Shown: positions 16,005 through 25,452 of the stretch, piece by piece
Numbering within the stretch: position 1 is the first letter of the stretch
Layout of the letters: each line of letters starts with the position of its first letter
NCBI RefSeq assembly: GCF_000744775.1
Contig: NZ_JQMP01000003.1
Coordinates: forward strand, 496,001-560,000
Source of the DNA: Thermorudis peleae
GTDB taxonomy: Bacteria; Chloroflexota; Chloroflexia; Thermomicrobiales; Thermomicrobiaceae
DNA: 64,000 nt
Direction: 5' to 3'
The notes under the pieces: generated by a model
The model's input: only the letters and a program-made list of their open reading frames with translations
Databases searched by the model: none
What the model was told of the DNA's origin: nothing
Program-made: the position numbers and the translations under genes

Positions 16005-17167
16005 CGCCCATCTCCTTTGGCGAGGATGGTGACGACACACGTTGCGCCAGAGCCGCCAATGTTGTGCGCGAGTCCGACTTCGGCACCTTCCACCTGGCGA
16101 TCGCCAGCGTCGCCACGGAGCTGGAAAACCAGCTCGGCGAGTTGGCCGACACCAGTGGCTCCCACAGGGTGGCCTTTGGCTTTGAGCCCGCCACTTGGGT
16201 TGATCGGGATCTGACCGTCACGGCTGGTGGCCCCAGCGAGTGCAGCGGCTCCGCCTTCGCCGGGTGCAAAGAAGCCAAGGTCTTCGGTGGCGATGATCTC
16301 GGCGATGGTAAAGCAGTCGTGCACTTCAGCGACATCGATATCCTGTGGGCTGACGCCGGCCATGCGGTAGGCCCGGTTGGCAGCCTCGCGGGCTGCGGGC
16401 AATGTCGTGAGTTCAGCGCGTTCGAAGAGGGCGAGGCTATCCGACGCTTGGCCAAAGCCGAGGACGCGTACTGGTGGCTTGGCGAAGTGGTGTGCAGCAT
16501 CGGCAGCGACAAGCACGAGGGCGGCAGCGCCATCGCTGATTGGCGAGCAGTCGTAGAGCGTCAGTGGATCGGCGACGAGCGGCGAACGGGCGATGTCATC
16601 GCGGGTGATGGCCTTGTGGAACTGCGCGTAGGGGTTCGCGAGTGCGTTCTGATGGTTTTTGATCGCGACAGCGTCAAGGATGTCGCGCGTGTAGCCGTAG
16701 CGGTAGAAGTAGGCGTGCGCCATGAGTGCAAAGACGCCTGGGAACGTAAGGCCGATGGCACTCTCGCGTTCCCAGTCAGCTGCTTCAGCGAGGATTTGCG
16801 TTGTTTCCTCGGTGGACGTTGCCGTCATCTTCTCGGCGCCGATCACGAGGACGACGTCGTAGAGGCCAGCGGCGACAGCGAGGCACGCGGTGATGAATGC
16901 GCTGCCGCCCGAGGCGCAGGCATTCTCGACACGGGTTGCTGGTACGTGCGGGAGACCAAGTTCGGCGGCGACGAGTGGCGCAACATGCTCTTGGTGGATG
17001 AAGGTACCGGGGGAATAACTGCCGAGGAAGAGGGCCTGAATGTCTTCAGGGCGCGCGCCGGCATCGGCAAGCGCGGCGCGTCCGGCGGCGGCAGCGAGTT
17101 CGCGGTAGGATTGCTCGAGTTTGCCGAATTTCGTCTCGGCGGCACCGACAATTGCGACAGCGCGCAT
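16001..17167 (-). CDS. Thiolase-like acyl-CoA acetyltransferase (SCP-x/acetyl-CoA C-acetyltransferase family)
   Basis: 388 aa. The nucleophilic Cys lies in VENACASGGSA (about residues 81-91), the catalytic His in EVHDCFTIAE, and the GHPVGATG motif carries the second His. It would condense or cleave 3-ketoacyl-CoA. AGGAGGA stands before ATG 17,167; the frame opens further upstream at 17,233 but without the family N-terminus (MRAVAIVGAAETKFG). It is coupled to the DUF35 gene by a 4-base overlap. Confidence 0.85.
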   Translation of the reverse strand: MRAVAIVGAAETKFGKLEQSYRELAAAAGRAALADAGARPEDIQALFLGSYSPGTFIHQEHVAPLVAAELGLPHVPATRVENACASGGSAFITACLAVAAGLYDVVLVIGAEKMTATSTEETTQILAEAADWERESAIGLTFPGVFALMAHAYFYRYGYTRDILDAVAIKNHQNALANPYAQFHKAITRDDIARSPLVADPLTLYDCSPISDGAAALVLVAADAAHHFAKPPVRVLGFGQASDSLALFERAELTTLPAAREAANRAYRMAGVSPQDIDVAEVHDCFTIAEIIATEDLGFFAPGEGGAAALAGATSRDGQIPINPSGGLKAKGHPVGATGVGQLAELVFQLRGDAGDRQVEGAEVGLAHNIGGSGATCVVTILAKGDGR

Positions 17168-17262
17168 GGCTTCCTCCTGTTCAGCTGCGTGGGCCAGCGG
17201 TAAGGCTGATTGCCCAGGATGAGCGTAGCACACTGCGGCGCTGCTGGCGTAGCGGGATGATG

Positions 17263-17310
17263 TTCATTGGCTGATTTCATTTTTTCATTATTTTCTTGAC
17301 ATTGTTCATT
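17263..17310. repeat. Phased TTCATT direct repeats at a promoter
   Basis: TTCATT occurs at 17,263, 17,284 and 17,305, exactly 21 bp apart (two helical turns), with a fourth copy at 17,276. The last copy lies between the -35 and -10 boxes of the ABC-2 exporter promoter. This suggests a cooperative DNA-binding regulator contacting one face of the helix. Confidence 0.5.
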
Positions 17311-17324
17311 TTTATTGCTATGCT
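17296..17324 (+). promoter_or_regulatory. Sigma-70-type promoter of the ABC-2 exporter operon
   Basis: TTGACA at 17,296-17,301, a 17-base spacer and TATGCT at 17,319-17,324, in an unusually AT-rich stretch (17,275-17,320). Confidence 0.75.
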
Positions 17325-17365
17325 CTGTGACGGTACAACGATGCAGCGTTGGGAAGGGGTGTTGC

Positions 17366-18358
17366 ATGGATGAGGTCATCGTTGTTGAAGGGTTGCGCAA
17401 GCGCTATGCCAATGGTGTACAGGCGCTCGACGGGTTGTCGTTTCGGGTAAAGCGAGGCGAGATTTTTGGACTGCTTGGGCCCAATGGCGCTGGCAAGTCA
17501 ACAACCGTGCGGATTTTGGCGACATTGACCCTGCCGGATAGTGGGACCGCGCGGATCGCTGGGTTTGATGTGGTGCGGCAGCCGCAACAGGTGCGGCGAC
17601 AGATTGGCTACGTTGCTCAGGCATCGGGCGTGGACCGCTGGTTGACTGGACGGGAGAACTTGCTGTTGCAGGCACGGCTAGAGCGTTTGCCAGCGAGAGA
17701 GGCGCGGCAGCGGGCTGACGAGCTGCTCACCTGGCTAGGTTTGGCTGATGCAGCTGACCGGATTGTGAATACCTACTCTGGCGGAATGCGGCGGCGACTT
17801 GATATTGCGATTGGCTTGATTCACCGGCCAGCTGTGGTGTTCCTCGATGAGCCAACAACGGGGCTCGATCCAGAGGCGCGAGCTGCGCTGTGGCAAATCT
17901 TGTTGCAGCTTCGTGCGGCGCAGTCGATCTCCATCTTGCTGACGACGCATTACCTCGATGAAGCGGACCGGCTCTGCGACCGGCTTGCGATTGTCGATCA
18001 TGGACGCGTCGTGGCAGAAGGCACGCCGGAGGAGCTCAAAGCGGAACTGCAGGGCGATCGGGTAACGCTCGAAGTTGGTCGCGAGCAGACAGCGATGGCG
18101 CGGTCGGTGCTTACAGGCTTGCCAGAGGTGCTAACGGTCATTGTTGATGGTCCAGCGGTAATCGCGCGCGTGCCTCACGGCGCAAGCGCCTTGCCTGTAC
18201 TGGTGACGACGTTGGAGCGTGCGGGGATCACGGTCCAGACGGCGGCGGTGCATCGTCCATCGCTTGACGATGTCTATCTCCACCATACAGGCCGGCGATT
18301 CGAAGACGAACGTGAGGCATCGGAGATGCTCGCTGGTGCTGGTACGAAGGGATGGTAA
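17366..18358 (+). CDS. ABC-2 type exporter ATP-binding protein (DrrA/CcmA-like)
   Basis: 330 aa. Walker A GPNGAGKST (about 39-47), signature YSGGMRRR and Walker B VVFLDEPTTGLD are intact, and a C-terminal DrrA-type accessory domain follows. It would energise export of a drug or lipid through the permease encoded next. ATG 17,366 follows GGGAAGGGG; the frame from 17,315 adds a short unlikely extension. Confidence 0.88.
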   Translation: MDEVIVVEGLRKRYANGVQALDGLSFRVKRGEIFGLLGPNGAGKSTTVRILATLTLPDSGTARIAGFDVVRQPQQVRRQIGYVAQASGVDRWLTGRENLLLQARLERLPAREARQRADELLTWLGLADAADRIVNTYSGGMRRRLDIAIGLIHRPAVVFLDEPTTGLDPEARAALWQILLQLRAAQSISILLTTHYLDEADRLCDRLAIVDHGRVVAEGTPEELKAELQGDRVTLEVGREQTAMARSVLTGLPEVLTVIVDGPAVIARVPHGASALPVLVTTLERAGITVQTAAVHRPSLDDVYLHHTGRRFEDEREASEMLAGAGTKGW

Positions 18359-18362
18359 GGCG

Positions 18363-19136
18363 ATGAGCTGGTTTTTGTGGGATACGTGGCAGCTGACCTG
18401 GCGCCAGATCCTGCGGACGCTACGACTACCGATCTGGATTGCCGTGTCGCTGGTGCAGCCGATCATCTGGCTTGGCCTCTACGGACAGCTTTTCCGTCGG
18501 ATTGTTGAGTTGCCGGGCTTTCAGACGACTTCCTACATCACGTTCTTAACCCCGGGTGTCATGATCATGACTGCATTCTTTGGCGGCGGCTGGGCGGGCA
18601 TGTCGATGATCGATGACCATGACCAAGGTGTGCTGAGTCGGCTCCTCGCAACACCGGCATCGCGTGGCGCAATTATCGCGGCACGGGTGCTCCATACAGC
18701 GCTGACGGTGCTGATACAAAGTGGGCTGATTCTTGCGCTTGGGCTGATTTTAGGGGCACGCTTCCATGGTGGGGCACTTGGTTTGATCTCGGTCATGCTG
18801 ATTGCCGCGTTGTTAGCTTCGGGTATTGGGGCGTTGTCGTGTGGTGTTGGTCTCCTGGCACGACGGGAAGAGACGTTGATTGCGGTCATGAACTTCTTGA
18901 GCATGCCGCTCACGTTCCTCTCGACAGCGTTCATTGCAGCGCCGCTCATGCCGCGCTGGATCCGGGCGCTTGCGCGGATTAACCCTGTGAACTGGGCTGT
19001 TGAGGCGGCGCGGGGGGCAGCGCTCGGTACCGACAGTGGGATGGTGCTGACGCGGCTGGCGTTGTTGGCAGTGTTTACGATTGTGTGCTGCCTCCTGGCG
19101 ACGCTCGCCTTTCGGCGCTACCAACGCGCGCTCTAA
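18363..19136 (+). CDS. ABC-2 type exporter permease (DrrB-like)
   Basis: 257-aa membrane protein with about six spans. It has the ABC-2 signature region near RINPVNWAVEAARGAALG. ATG 18,363 follows the ATPase stop by 4 bases; the open frame upstream overlaps the ATPase and is rejected as a start. Confidence 0.86.
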   Translation: MSWFLWDTWQLTWRQILRTLRLPIWIAVSLVQPIIWLGLYGQLFRRIVELPGFQTTSYITFLTPGVMIMTAFFGGGWAGMSMIDDHDQGVLSRLLATPASRGAIIAARVLHTALTVLIQSGLILALGLILGARFHGGALGLISVMLIAALLASGIGALSCGVGLLARREETLIAVMNFLSMPLTFLSTAFIAAPLMPRWIRALARINPVNWAVEAARGAALGTDSGMVLTRLALLAVFTIVCCLLATLAFRRYQRAL

Positions 19137-19162
19137 GCCGCGCAGCTTGAATCTCAGCAAGG

Positions 19163-19207
19163 CCGTCCTGTTGCAGCACGATTGCTGAGGCAGGACGGTC
19201 ATATTTT
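19163..19207 (+). terminator. Intrinsic terminator after the ABC-2 operon, with alternative pairing
   Basis: CCGTCCTG (19,163-19,170) pairs with CAGGACGG (19,191-19,198), with inner CAGC/GCTG pairs, then ATATTTTT. CTCAGCAA (19,153-19,160) is also perfectly complementary to TTGCTGAG (19,182-19,189). The two helices interleave and could compete. Confidence 0.7.
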
Positions 19208-19330
19208 TGTGTGCGATGCGGTACGCGGCAGTGCTGACATCATGCTACTGGAGAGCGTTGCCAACGACCGAGATGTTGCCGATGATATGCGTGTTAGTCA
19301 GCTGGGCGAGAAGAACGAGGAGCCGGAGCA

Positions 19331-19750
19331 ATGTCGCCAGTATCGCCACACGCTGCATCTGCACGGTGCCAATGGTGTCATGCGCTGCTGCCAGCTGATG
19401 CAAGAGTCTGTCCAGCATGTGGAGCGGCGGTGCCCACTGGCCAATCATCGATGTCGCTGCCTGAGGAGACGGTCACCACGCTCCTTGGCTTATCGCCAGA
19501 GTCCAAGCCTGCGCCACGTGTTACGCCAACCGATCCGCTGATAGAACTGGCCATCCTTGGGCTGTCACTGCTCGTCGGAGTCGCGATTGGATGGCTGCTG
19601 TTTCCGCTGCCGCTGGCTGCGCTCTTTCAGGGATTGCTTGGTGTACCGGCGCAGCCGAGTGATCTGGGGCGGCTGGGCGCCTTGCTTGGAGGGCTCGCAG
19701 GGCTCGGCGTTGGGGCAACGGTACGGCTGGTGTTTCGGCGTGAAGGTTAG
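19331..19750 (+). CDS. Small membrane protein with N-terminal zinc ribbon
   Basis: 139 aa. Residues 13-31 form a zinc ribbon (CQWCHALLPADARVCPACG), followed by a linker and two hydrophobic segments (about 71-95 and 105-130). Such proteins are common and mostly uncharacterised. The C-terminal codons overlap the convergent lipoprotein gene by 4 bases. Confidence 0.65.
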   Translation: MSPVSPHAASARCQWCHALLPADARVCPACGAAVPTGQSSMSLPEETVTTLLGLSPESKPAPRVTPTDPLIELAILGLSLLVGVAIGWLLFPLPLAALFQGLLGVPAQPSDLGRLGALLGGLAGLGVGATVRLVFRREG

Positions 19751-20244
19751 GTTGCGTCGGTCAGGATGAGCATGATCGTTGTGTTGCCAGTGCCGCCGGT
19801 AGCAACAGCGGTTAAGGCAACTGGTCCACGGCGCGCGACAACTTGATGGCCATCGGCTCGCTGTTCCTGCCAGCCGAGCAGCGTAAGCGCACCGCGGTAA
19901 AACGCGATAACTTGCTCTGGGCTATCGGTGGTGTGGAAGAGCATGATGCCCCCGTTCTTGACCTGAGTGGAAAACGTTTCGAAGCTGCCACGTTGCGCTC
20001 CTGGGTAGCGTGGGACAGCGTTCTCACGCCATTCATCGATGAGGGTGAGTTTGCTCACGTCAACGTGGGCTGGTGATGGGGCTGGAGCAGGTGTTGGAGT
20101 CGGGGATGGCGGCACCGCAGGAGTAAGCGAGAGCGGCGTACCGGCAAGGGTTGGTGTTGGTGTGGGTGGTGCGGCTTTGCTACAGGCCAATGTCAGGCTG
20201 GCGATGAGGATGAGGGTGAATCCCCAAAGCAACCGTTGACGCAT
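19747..20244 (-). CDS. Secreted lipoprotein of unknown function
   Basis: 165 aa with a signal peptide and lipobox (IASLTLAC, Cys about residue 21), then a TPTP/PAPSP-rich linker to about residue 58. A globular domain follows with YPGAQRGSFETFSTQ and EQVIAFYRGALTLLGWQ, a pattern seen in small bacterial lipoproteins. ATG 20,244 has GGAGAGGAG just upstream; the frame opens earlier at 20,337. Confidence 0.7.
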   Translation of the reverse strand: MRQRLLWGFTLILIASLTLACSKAAPPTPTPTLAGTPLSLTPAVPPSPTPTPAPAPSPAHVDVSKLTLIDEWRENAVPRYPGAQRGSFETFSTQVKNGGIMLFHTTDSPEQVIAFYRGALTLLGWQEQRADGHQVVARRGPVALTAVATGGTGNTTIMLILTDAT

Positions 20245-20422
20245 CTCCTCTCCTTCCCACGGCGTTGCGCCGCGCTCTGTCCTGTCTGATTCTACGCGGA
20301 GCAAGGAGCAGTTCATGTGAGTTGGCAGGTTTGGCATTTGCCTTTACGGATCGGGTGGAATATCAGTGAAGCGCACGCTGTTCGAGAGATCGGTTAAGGG
20401 GAAATAGGGAAAGGAGAGGGGT

Positions 20423-21757
20423 ATGACGGCGTCGGTGATGGCAAGTGCCCACGCCTCAGGAGTGCGACTTATCCGCTTTCTCTACTGCGACAACGGTGGG
20501 GTAGTGCGTGGTAAGGCGACGCATATCTCGGCGCTCGAGGCGCGCTTGCACTCGGGAATCGGCCTGACGGTGGCGATGCAAGCGATGAACGCGTTTGACC
20601 AATTACAGCGGGTTGAAGGTATGGGGCCGGTGGGTGAGATTCGGCTGATGCCCGATCCGTCAACGTTTGTTGTGCTGCCCTATGCACCACATACTGCTGC
20701 ACTGTTGGTTGACCTCTGCACGCAGGAAGGTGAACCATGGGGGGCGTGCCCCCGCTCGTTCCTCAAGCGTGTGACACAGCAGGCGGCGGACATGGGGCTC
20801 ATGTTCCGTGCGAGCATTGAGAACGAATTCAGTCTGATTACGCCGGTTGATGCGCCACTGGATCCGACACTCTGCTTTTCGACGGCTGGCATGCTGGCAG
20901 CCCAGGCAGTGATTGATGATCTCTTTGCGTGGCTGGAGGCTCAGGGGATTATCCCTGAGCAGTACTATCCTGAGCTTGCACATGGGCAGCATGAAATTTC
21001 AGTGCAGCACGCTCCGCTCGTTGCTGCGGCTGATCGACAGATTCTCGTGCGGGAGACGATTCGTGCAGCAGCCCACGCGCATGGACTGCGCGCCTCGCTT
21101 GCGCCGAAGCCGTTTCTCGATCAGGCCGGGAATGGCGGCCATATCCATATAAGTGCATGGACGACAGATGGGCGCAACGCGTTCTGGGATGGGAGCCAGC
21201 CGCTGGGGTTGAGCGCGATGGGCCGGCAGTTTATTGCGGGGATCTTGGAGCACCTACCGGCGGTGCTGGCATTGACGACGCCGTCGGTAAATTCCTACCA
21301 GCGCCTCCAGCCGAATACCTGGAGTTCTGGTTTTCGCTGTTGGGGACCGGATAACCGAGAGGCGCCGGTGCGTGTTGCATCACCGTATCGGCATGATCTG
21401 GCGGGGACGATCAACCTGGAGTTCAAGCCGGCTGATCTCTCAAGCAACCCCTATCTTGCCCTCGGTGCGCTGGTCGTGGCAGGACTGGACGGCATTCGAC
21501 GTGGGCTTGATCCAGGGGAGCCAGTCATGATCAATCCAGCTGATATGCCAGAGGCTGAGCGCAGTGCGCGAGGAATTACGCCACTGCCGCGCTCACTTGA
21601 TGAGGCGCTGGATGCATTGGAGCGTGACCAGTTGCTGCTCGATGCACTTGGGCCGGCGTTGGCGACGTCATACCTGGCTGTACGACGCTCAGAAGCAGCG
21701 GCATGCGCGGACCTGTCGCCGGAAGAGATTGCTCGACGCCATCGGTTTATCTACTGA
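20423..21757 (+). CDS. Glutamine synthetase-family ligase
   Basis: 444 aa with the beta-grasp N-domain (FLYCDNGGVVRGKA) and catalytic domain. Active-site elements visible are ENEFSL, GGHIHIS, NSYQRLQP, and the NLEFKPADLSSNPYLALGA segment. The family includes glutamine synthetase I, gamma-glutamylpolyamine synthetases and related amine ligases. No PII, amtB or second nitrogen gene is nearby, so the amine substrate is uncertain. AAGGAGAGGGG precedes ATG 20,423. It overlaps the convergent gene by 11 bases. Confidence 0.82.
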   Translation: MTASVMASAHASGVRLIRFLYCDNGGVVRGKATHISALEARLHSGIGLTVAMQAMNAFDQLQRVEGMGPVGEIRLMPDPSTFVVLPYAPHTAALLVDLCTQEGEPWGACPRSFLKRVTQQAADMGLMFRASIENEFSLITPVDAPLDPTLCFSTAGMLAAQAVIDDLFAWLEAQGIIPEQYYPELAHGQHEISVQHAPLVAAADRQILVRETIRAAAHAHGLRASLAPKPFLDQAGNGGHIHISAWTTDGRNAFWDGSQPLGLSAMGRQFIAGILEHLPAVLALTTPSVNSYQRLQPNTWSSGFRCWGPDNREAPVRVASPYRHDLAGTINLEFKPADLSSNPYLALGALVVAGLDGIRRGLDPGEPVMINPADMPEAERSARGITPLPRSLDEALDALERDQLLLDALGPALATSYLAVRRSEAAACADLSPEEIARRHRFIY

Positions 21758-23045
21758 TCTTGGCTGCTGTGTGATCGCGGTGGCGCAGACAATGGACGGT
21801 CCACCCAAGTGTGACCAGCCAGGCAGGGATGCCGAGTGCGCGAACCGTATCGTCGCTGCGCACGAGTGGGAAGCTGTGAAGTTGGGGCTGGAGTAAGCCG
21901 AGCAGGTTGGCGCCGAGCAGCAGGATGAGGCACGCGGCGGTGTAGGCGCGGAGCGGGCGACGGTAGCCGGCGGCGAGCGCAAACGGGACCGGCCAGACGA
22001 GATATTGCACGCCAAATCCGGCGGTCGTTGCCAAGAACGTGAGCGTGAGCGTGAGCTGTGCGTGCAGGAACGGGGCTCGGCGCCACATGAGCCAGAGCGT
22101 GATGAGGAGAAGGGCGACGAGCGTTCCGTAGCGCCCGAAGAGTGCAGCTTGTGCGAGGCGTTTGGCTGGTTGCCAAGGCTGCAGAAATGCCGCGATCGGG
22201 TGCTGGGCCGCTACCGCGCTTAATCGGAGGAGGGCGGTATAGCCCCACCAACCGGGTACACCAGCGTACGAGAGAGCTGGGGTGATGACCGCGCTCCATG
22301 ATCCGGGAAACAGCCAGCGGTAGCAGGCGATGCCGAGCAAGGGGACGATGGCAATGCTGAATGCTGCGGCGGCGCGGGCTTGCCATCGAGTTAGACGCCA
22401 GATAAGCAGCGGAGCGAAGAATGCTGGCCAGAGCTTGAGGAGAATGCCAAGCCCAAGCCACAGACCAGCAACTGTGCCATGACCAGCTTCACCAGCGAGG
22501 CCAGCAAGCAATCCGGCGAGCGCCGGTTCGGCGTCGAACTGGCCGTGGTAGGCGCTGACGTAGATAGCAATGGGCTGGAGGGCATACCACAGCCCGAGAT
22601 GCCAGCTATCCCAACGGCGTTGGCCAAGCCAGGTGAGCGTCACCGCGATGATACCATCGGCCACAATCGGCGGGGCTTTGGTTAAAGGGGCAAAGGGTAA
22701 TCCCTTCGTCGTCGCAAGCCAATGAGCCGCAGCATAGGCGTAGAGCTGGAGGGGCAGATAGGGGTGGCGACCTTGAGCGAGCGGGGTGGTGTAAATATCG
22801 TGGCCGGTGCGAATGAGGCTACCGACGATGGCGTAGGACGTCGTGTCAAAGGCTGCGCCGGAGGGGAGCAACAGCGCGGGGACAGCTCGGACGATAAGCG
22901 TGATGGCGCCCACGATGACGAGTTGCAGCCATCGGTGGACTCTTGCCGGCTGTTGGTTGGCGAACCGACGCGTGAGGATGAACCAGCACCCGCTCAGGAC
23001 GGCAAGCCAGCTGAGACTCAGCCACCCGCGGGTTGCCCCTGTCAC
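21747..23045 (-). CDS. Polytopic membrane glycosyltransferase-like protein (GT87/mannosyltransferase type)
   Basis: 432 aa with about ten spans. An extracytoplasmic loop after the second span carries AFDTTSYAIVGSLIRTGHDIYTTP, and the segment YHGQFDAEPALAGLLAG resembles GT-C transferases acting on polyprenyl-linked sugars. The GTG start at 23,045 is preceded by AAAGGGA. The sugar donor and acceptor are unknown. Confidence 0.68.
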   Translation of the reverse strand: MTGATRGWLSLSWLAVLSGCWFILTRRFANQQPARVHRWLQLVIVGAITLIVRAVPALLLPSGAAFDTTSYAIVGSLIRTGHDIYTTPLAQGRHPYLPLQLYAYAAAHWLATTKGLPFAPLTKAPPIVADGIIAVTLTWLGQRRWDSWHLGLWYALQPIAIYVSAYHGQFDAEPALAGLLAGLAGEAGHGTVAGLWLGLGILLKLWPAFFAPLLIWRLTRWQARAAAAFSIAIVPLLGIACYRWLFPGSWSAVITPALSYAGVPGWWGYTALLRLSAVAAQHPIAAFLQPWQPAKRLAQAALFGRYGTLVALLLITLWLMWRRAPFLHAQLTLTLTFLATTAGFGVQYLVWPVPFALAAGYRRPLRAYTAACLILLLGANLLGLLQPQLHSFPLVRSDDTVRALGIPAWLVTLGWTVHCLRHRDHTAAKISR

Positions 23046-23187
23046 AAGCCGTCCCTTTCAGCCTGGTGGGATGGCGCAGCCGGAGCAGGTGGTTCAGGGA
23101 GCACGGAAGGGAATTGCAGCGTGGCGACTACCCAAGGCCAATGGATGGCCCAGCCAAGCATGCAGAACACTGTGTGGGCCCCCGATG

Positions 23188-23523
23188 CTAGAGGCGGCTA
23201 CCACGCGTCTGCTTGTCAATGATGTTGACTACAAACGCAAGGATGATCGCGCCGACCAGTGCTGGCACGACGGCGATACCTGCGATCCGTGGTCCGAAGT
23301 TGCCAAGGAGCCAACCACCGAGCCAGCTGCCAAGTAGTCCAGCCGCGAGTGCACCAAGCCAGCCATAGGGAAGATTGCCCGGCACAATACGGTCAGCGAG
23401 CCAGCCGATAATGGCGGCGATGATGAGGGTAAAGACAACGCCGACGAGCTTGAGCGTGACATAGACGCCAAAGAGGATGCCGACAATCAAAACAAGCAAA
23501 ATCAGCAGCGCGAGCACCCCCAT
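23188..23523 (-). CDS. GlsB/YeaQ/YmgE family stress-associated membrane protein
   Basis: 111 aa, hydrophobic. An extra N-terminal span (MGVLALLILLVLIVGILFG) precedes the Gly-rich transglycosylase-associated region (IIGWLADRIVPG, LGALAAGLLGSWLGGW). ATG 23,523 has AAAGGAG upstream; the open frame beyond it is not used. This small family is often stress-induced with unknown biochemistry. Confidence 0.8.
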   Translation of the reverse strand: MGVLALLILLVLIVGILFGVYVTLKLVGVVFTLIIAAIIGWLADRIVPGNLPYGWLGALAAGLLGSWLGGWLLGNFGPRIAGIAVVPALVGAIILAFVVNIIDKQTRGSRL

Positions 23524-23731
23524 CGCTGTGTGCTCCTTTCCGTGGCTCCTCCGCGACTCGGCACAGCGCCTTCCTTTACGCTGTTCAGTGTACCGGATTG
23601 TGCGCCTTCCATGCGTGGCGATGCGAAAAACAATGGGACGAGCCTGCGCGCGCACCTTGCCGAGTGTCGTGTTGCTGTGGCAGCATACCCCCGGCGTTGT
23701 CTCCAGGCAAGCGAGGGAAGGGATTGGGGCG

Positions 23732-25426
23732 ATGGGGATGCGAGGGGATCGTCCTGGGCAATTCCGATGGATTGTGGTGATGTTGATGGTGCTCATGAGT
23801 ACGCTTGCCCAGGCACCGCCGCCGACACGGGCGGATGACGCCGCTACGGCTGTGCTCCAGCGGCTGAACTGGTATCGGGCCTGGTTGGGTGCGCCGCCGC
23901 TGCAGCGCGATCCGGCGCTTGATGCGGCGGCGCGTGCTCATCTTGCGTACCTACAGCAGAATCAGGGTGATCCGAGTTTGACGGGGCTGGGGTTGCATCG
24001 TGAGCAGCCGGGTAAGCCTGGCTACACTGGCGATACCAGCGCCGACCGTGCAAAGGCGCAAGGGTATGGGGGCGACGTCGTAACTGAGGACCTTGCGCTC
24101 GGGGCGGATGTCGCTGACGCGCTCGATTGGTTCCTCGCGACGGTGGAGCATCGGTTGCCTCTGCTCGATCCCCGCATTCGAGACATTGGATTCGGTTGGG
24201 GGCAGGTTGGGACAAACTCGGCGGTTGTGTTCGACATGGGCGCGCCGAGCTGGTCGACAACGGCGACGCCAGCTTGGGTGGTCTGGCCGGTGGATGGAGC
24301 GACCGGCGTGGCTCCAGCGTTCGACGGCGAGGTGCCAGATCCGTTCCCCGGGGCGTCCTACCCGCTTGGTTACCCAATTACGGTCAGTTATCTTGGCCCG
24401 GGTCAGGTGACGTTCACCGACGGGGCGCTCTTTCACGACAACCAGGCGGTGCCAACTCGGTTTCAACCCGGCACGGGCTGGCTCAGTCGCCAGGCGGGGC
24501 TTCTTGTTGCGCTTGCACCGCTCCAGCCTGGTGGGACATATCACTACGTTGTGCATGGCCAGGTTGATGGGCAGCCGTTTACCATTTCCGGAACGTTCCG
24601 CGTCGCAACGAACGATGGTGAGTCGTTAGGTATTGGCGGGCTTAGCCGTCCCGATCAGTTGCCAGGTGGAGTGGCGCGGGCGCCGCTAGCGGTGCAAGGT
24701 CGATGGTGGCGCGACGATGCCGGGGTGTTCACTGGGATGCGTCAAGGGGGATGGCTGTGGGGGCCCGATGTCTTGGCGGTGCAGGAAGAGCCGTATCGTG
24801 AAGCGCCAGGGGGCAAGCGTACGGTCGTCTATTTTGACAAAGGTCGACTTGAATTGAACGGAGACGGGCAGGTCACAGCGGGGCTGTTGGTGCGTGACAT
24901 GATCCTGGGTGCTGTGCAGACCGGCGATGCGACGTTTACGCCGCAGCCTCCGGCAACGCTGCCGTTAGCTGGCGATCCGGCCCCGGTGAATCCTGACGCG
25001 CCAACCTACGCAAGCTTGCACCAATTAGCAGCGGTGGTGCCAGGGCGGAGCCAGCCGAGCCGGGTCGGCCAGCCGGTTACGGCCGTGTTGCACCGCGATG
25101 GAAGTGTGAGCGACGATCCTCAATTGGGGAGTACAACAATCGCTTGGTATGATCCAGTAACGGGGGTCAATGTTGCAGCTGTGTTCTGGGATTGGCTGCA
25201 GCAGCAACCCTGGGATTGGCTCAGTGTGCTTGGTCATCCGCTGAGTGAGCCATACTGGATTCGGACGCGGGTCGGCGGGCGTGAGCAGTGGGTCTTGGTG
25301 CAGGCGTTTGAGCGGCGGGTGTTGACGGAGACGCCGAGTAACCCACCAGGTTGGCAGATTGAGTGCAATAACGCTGGCCGCGACTATCTCCAGTGGCGGG
25401 CTGGGCAAGCTGTGCCGGGAAGCTAG
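23732..25426 (+). CDS. Secreted CAP/SCP-domain protein with C-terminal Chloroflexota-type module
   Basis: 564 aa. A signal peptide (WIVVMLMVLMSTLAQA) is followed by a CAP domain (about 33-170: LNWYRAWLGAPPLQRDPALD and LGLHREQ), an Ig/bacterial-type domain (about 185-300), and a C-terminal region with VVYFDKGRLELN and PTYASLHQLAA repeated-module features that I associate with secreted Chloroflexota proteins. ATG 23,732 sits just inside the divergent GlsB promoter region and has GGGAAGGG upstream. Confidence 0.72.
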   Translation: MGMRGDRPGQFRWIVVMLMVLMSTLAQAPPPTRADDAATAVLQRLNWYRAWLGAPPLQRDPALDAAARAHLAYLQQNQGDPSLTGLGLHREQPGKPGYTGDTSADRAKAQGYGGDVVTEDLALGADVADALDWFLATVEHRLPLLDPRIRDIGFGWGQVGTNSAVVFDMGAPSWSTTATPAWVVWPVDGATGVAPAFDGEVPDPFPGASYPLGYPITVSYLGPGQVTFTDGALFHDNQAVPTRFQPGTGWLSRQAGLLVALAPLQPGGTYHYVVHGQVDGQPFTISGTFRVATNDGESLGIGGLSRPDQLPGGVARAPLAVQGRWWRDDAGVFTGMRQGGWLWGPDVLAVQEEPYREAPGGKRTVVYFDKGRLELNGDGQVTAGLLVRDMILGAVQTGDATFTPQPPATLPLAGDPAPVNPDAPTYASLHQLAAVVPGRSQPSRVGQPVTAVLHRDGSVSDDPQLGSTTIAWYDPVTGVNVAAVFWDWLQQQPWDWLSVLGHPLSEPYWIRTRVGGREQWVLVQAFERRVLTETPSNPPGWQIECNNAGRDYLQWRAGQAVPGS

Positions 25427-25452
25427 CGTGTGCGGGAGAAAGGGGACTTCCA

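Noticed and set aside
16001-17203. Long plus-strand frame opposite the thiolase gene
   Set aside because: Antisense shadow caused by codon bias of the thiolase; no ribosome site or homology.
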